NCBI GenBank assembly: GCA_964472175.1
Contig: CAYYJF010000002.1
Location: 31,378 to 95,377, forward strand
From: UBA8389 sp964472175
GTDB lineage: Bacteria; Bacteroidota; Bacteroidia; Bacteroidales; UBA1402
Length of the DNA stretch: 64,000 bases
Direction of reading: 5' to 3'
Of this stretch, positions 62,693 to 64,000 are shown in pieces (positions within the stretch are counted from its first letter, which is position 1; every line of letters starts with the position of its first letter). The notes beneath the pieces are model-generated. The model was not told the origin of the DNA. It ran no database searches and was given only the letters and a program-made list of their open reading frames with translations. Position numbers and translations under genes: made by a program.

Positions 62693-63809
62693 CTGCTGCA
62701 ATCTCCTGAATGATGGATTTGGCATTTCTAATGCCGATGTATTTTGCAAAAGGAGTCAATAATTCCAGTTTAATCGGCGTTGACTTTTGGTCAAGATGCC
62801 CAATATAGGCTTCTTGTGAAGAACATGCCTTCAAATTGAATGCAGGAGCCAGTCTCCATCCCGATGTTTGATCAAACGTAAAACAAATTCGTTTTGCATT
62901 GAAGCATCCATTGTGAAAGCAGGTTATGAATGCCATCCTTTTAAACATTTCAACCATGTCCTTGTGTGGCATTTTCAGGATTCTCATTCTTCTGAAAACC
63001 CCATCCCAGTGCAGGCCATCTTCTTGCATCCAGTTGCAGTAAGAAATGGTAATGATGTTTGTATTGTGTTGAATATCAAATCGTTTTATAAGAATGTGAT
63101 TTAAGTGGTTGTTCTTAATTTTGCGATAAGGGGTGCATGAGATACCACATAATTGAGCAGCCATAAACAATTCATATTCCAAATCAAGCAATTCTGAGCC
63201 ATGAGCAGTTAGTCCACTCCATTTAATCAACCATTTAGAAAAAGATTCGTTGCCAAGACCTTGACCTGTTAGAACTTCGCCGGTAAAGGCATTGATGTCA
63301 ACAAGTGATTTTGGGGATTTTCCCCGGGTAAACAAACTACTTCTGAGTAGATGCCTCATATCCTGAACCAATACTGGCGTATGGTTGGGTTGCTCCAATT
63401 GCTTGAGCCATTTGACCATTTTGTCGAGATCAATGGATTCCTGATTTTGTAATTCGGGCAATCCAAAAGGGGAGAATTCCAAGCCTCCCATGCCGCAATT
63501 TCCTGTTAAAGAAAGCCATGCAATAGGTGAGCGCCTGATGATTTGTGGCGAATTCTGCTTTAAAAACTCAGAAAGCAGCCGCTCCGGAAATGCGCCGGGA
63601 ACGTAATCCATTAAAAAAGGAGGCAATGTTTTTTCAACCTGAAAATACGAACAACGATGTCCGTTTTCCGGCAGAAAGGCCTCAGTCAACTCCGGATATG
63701 CGTTTTTGAATGCGGGCAACCATTCAAATCGCCCTTGATTGTTTTGATGGTCAACATCAATGATGGCAGCTGGTTGTTTCAAACAACTTACGTGAATGAC
63801 ATCCTTCAT
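62628..63809 (-). CDS. HipA-like protein with lost kinase residues
   Basis: A 393-residue HipA-family protein. The N-terminal subdomain ends in LTGNCGMGGLEFSP, the glycine-rich loop reads RGKSPKSL (162-169), and the ATP-contacting lysine is in KWLIK (Lys196). The catalytic loop, which in active HipA reads NxDxHxKN, is NGCFNAKR (300-307): the catalytic aspartate is Cys302, the magnesium-binding asparagine is Arg307, and the later aspartate in the PAYDL motif is Asn325 (PAFNL). The frame is intact, so it looks like a retained pseudokinase, not a frameshifted gene. It overlaps the HipB-like gene upstream by three bases. Confidence 0.87.
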   Translation of the reverse strand: MKDVIHVSCLKQPAAIIDVDHQNNQGRFEWLPAFKNAYPELTEAFLPENGHRCSYFQVEKTLPPFLMDYVPGAFPERLLSEFLKQNSPQIIRRSPIAWLSLTGNCGMGGLEFSPFGLPELQNQESIDLDKMVKWLKQLEQPNHTPVLVQDMRHLLRSSLFTRGKSPKSLVDINAFTGEVLTGQGLGNESFSKWLIKWSGLTAHGSELLDLEYELFMAAQLCGISCTPYRKIKNNHLNHILIKRFDIQHNTNIITISYCNWMQEDGLHWDGVFRRMRILKMPHKDMVEMFKRMAFITCFHNGCFNAKRICFTFDQTSGWRLAPAFNLKACSSQEAYIGHLDQKSTPIKLELLTPFAKYIGIRNAKSIIQEIAAVKQSFGKRVPHTIDQIQNQRP

Positions 63810-64000
63810 TTTGTCGACAATCTAACTCTTTTTTTTGTATGGCTTAACTGATTTAAAACCGGGCTTTCTTCAAAGCCAGGAATCATTCTTTTTAAATCGT
63901 CCAATACATCCAAACCCCTTAAAATCGCAACAAAGCTGAATAGGTGGACGGATTTTCCATTTTCTAAATCCTTGACCGTGTTTCGGTTTAGGCCACATTG
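63806..64000 (-). CDS. HipB-like XRE antitoxin, 5' end beyond window
   Basis: The last 64 codons of a helix-turn-helix protein read from the right edge. The visible part begins in the recognition helix region (GLNRNTVKDLENGKSVHL) and continues FSFVAILRGLDVLDDLKRMIPGF, which is the form of small HipB/XRE antitoxins. Its stop (63808-63806) overlaps the HipA-like ATG (63809-63807) in ATGA fashion, as in HipBA operons. The N-terminus and promoter lie outside the window. Confidence 0.8.
   Translation of the reverse strand, partial: QCGLNRNTVKDLENGKSVHLFSFVAILRGLDVLDDLKRMIPGFEESPVLNQLSHTKKRVRLSTK

Noticed and set aside
1..64000. Mobile elements, prophage or CRISPR
   Set aside because: No transposase, integrase, phage structural gene, terminal repeats or regularly spaced repeats were found by reading.

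Overview
The window is a stretch of chromosome from a member of the Bacteroidota. Evidence: a near-perfect TAnnTTTG -7 box (the Bacteroidota housekeeping promoter) lies upstream of more than twenty genes and tRNAs; ribosome binding sites are essentially absent; a type IX secretion plug-like protein, a complete Na+-translocating NADH:quinone reductase operon, a BspA-type leucine-rich protein, a 7TM-AraC regulator and DUF6913/DUF4375 proteins are present. The order cannot be fixed from the sequence alone. Gene density is high, no gap exceeds 300 bases, and I see no insertion sequence, prophage or CRISPR array.

Layout. 1-9240: ligA with a small overlapping gene, then dapA-pheT-yebC, then divergent folC and an EamA transporter. 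9290-12490: SPOR lipoprotein, DUF4375 protein, a metallo-beta-lactamase-fold protein, tRNA-Cys, panE, tRNA-Ser. 12490-21440: mltG followed by a tight run iorA-iorB-acyl-CoA ligase-LRR protein-AlaX-like editing domain, then the T9SS plug protein on the other strand. 21557-27383: nqrABCDEF. 27500-33050: outer-membrane protein, tRNA-Lys, tex, an RluA-type synthase, an iron alcohol dehydrogenase and a tRNA-Leu/Leu/Gly cluster (transcribed Gly first). 33169-41293: uvrD-nspC, sodB, an acyltransferase with a bile-acid-type symporter, proS. 41328-50184: a TamB-like giant, tsaD-crcB, a membrane AraC regulator, an acyl-CoA synthetase. 50235-54717: hisGDCB behind a transcription attenuator with a His-rich leader peptide. 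55555-60797: a KASIII-like enzyme and then a five-gene lipid operon (cytidylyltransferase, SDR, CDP-alcohol phosphotransferase, flippase-like membrane protein, acyltransferase). 60752-64000: a divergent HPPK-like protein, an NfeD-type membrane protease, and a HipA-like protein whose kinase residues are lost, preceded by a HipB-like antitoxin cut by the window edge.

Three parts merit most attention. The lipid operon has the parts needed to activate an alcohol phosphate with CTP, transfer it to a membrane lipid, acylate it and move it across the membrane; two of its enzymes carry non-standard active-site motifs. The his leader has the full logic of an attenuator: leader peptide, antiterminator and terminator that exclude each other. 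The HipBA-like pair looks like a toxin-antitoxin unit with a dead kinase. The remaining genes are mostly conserved housekeeping functions.
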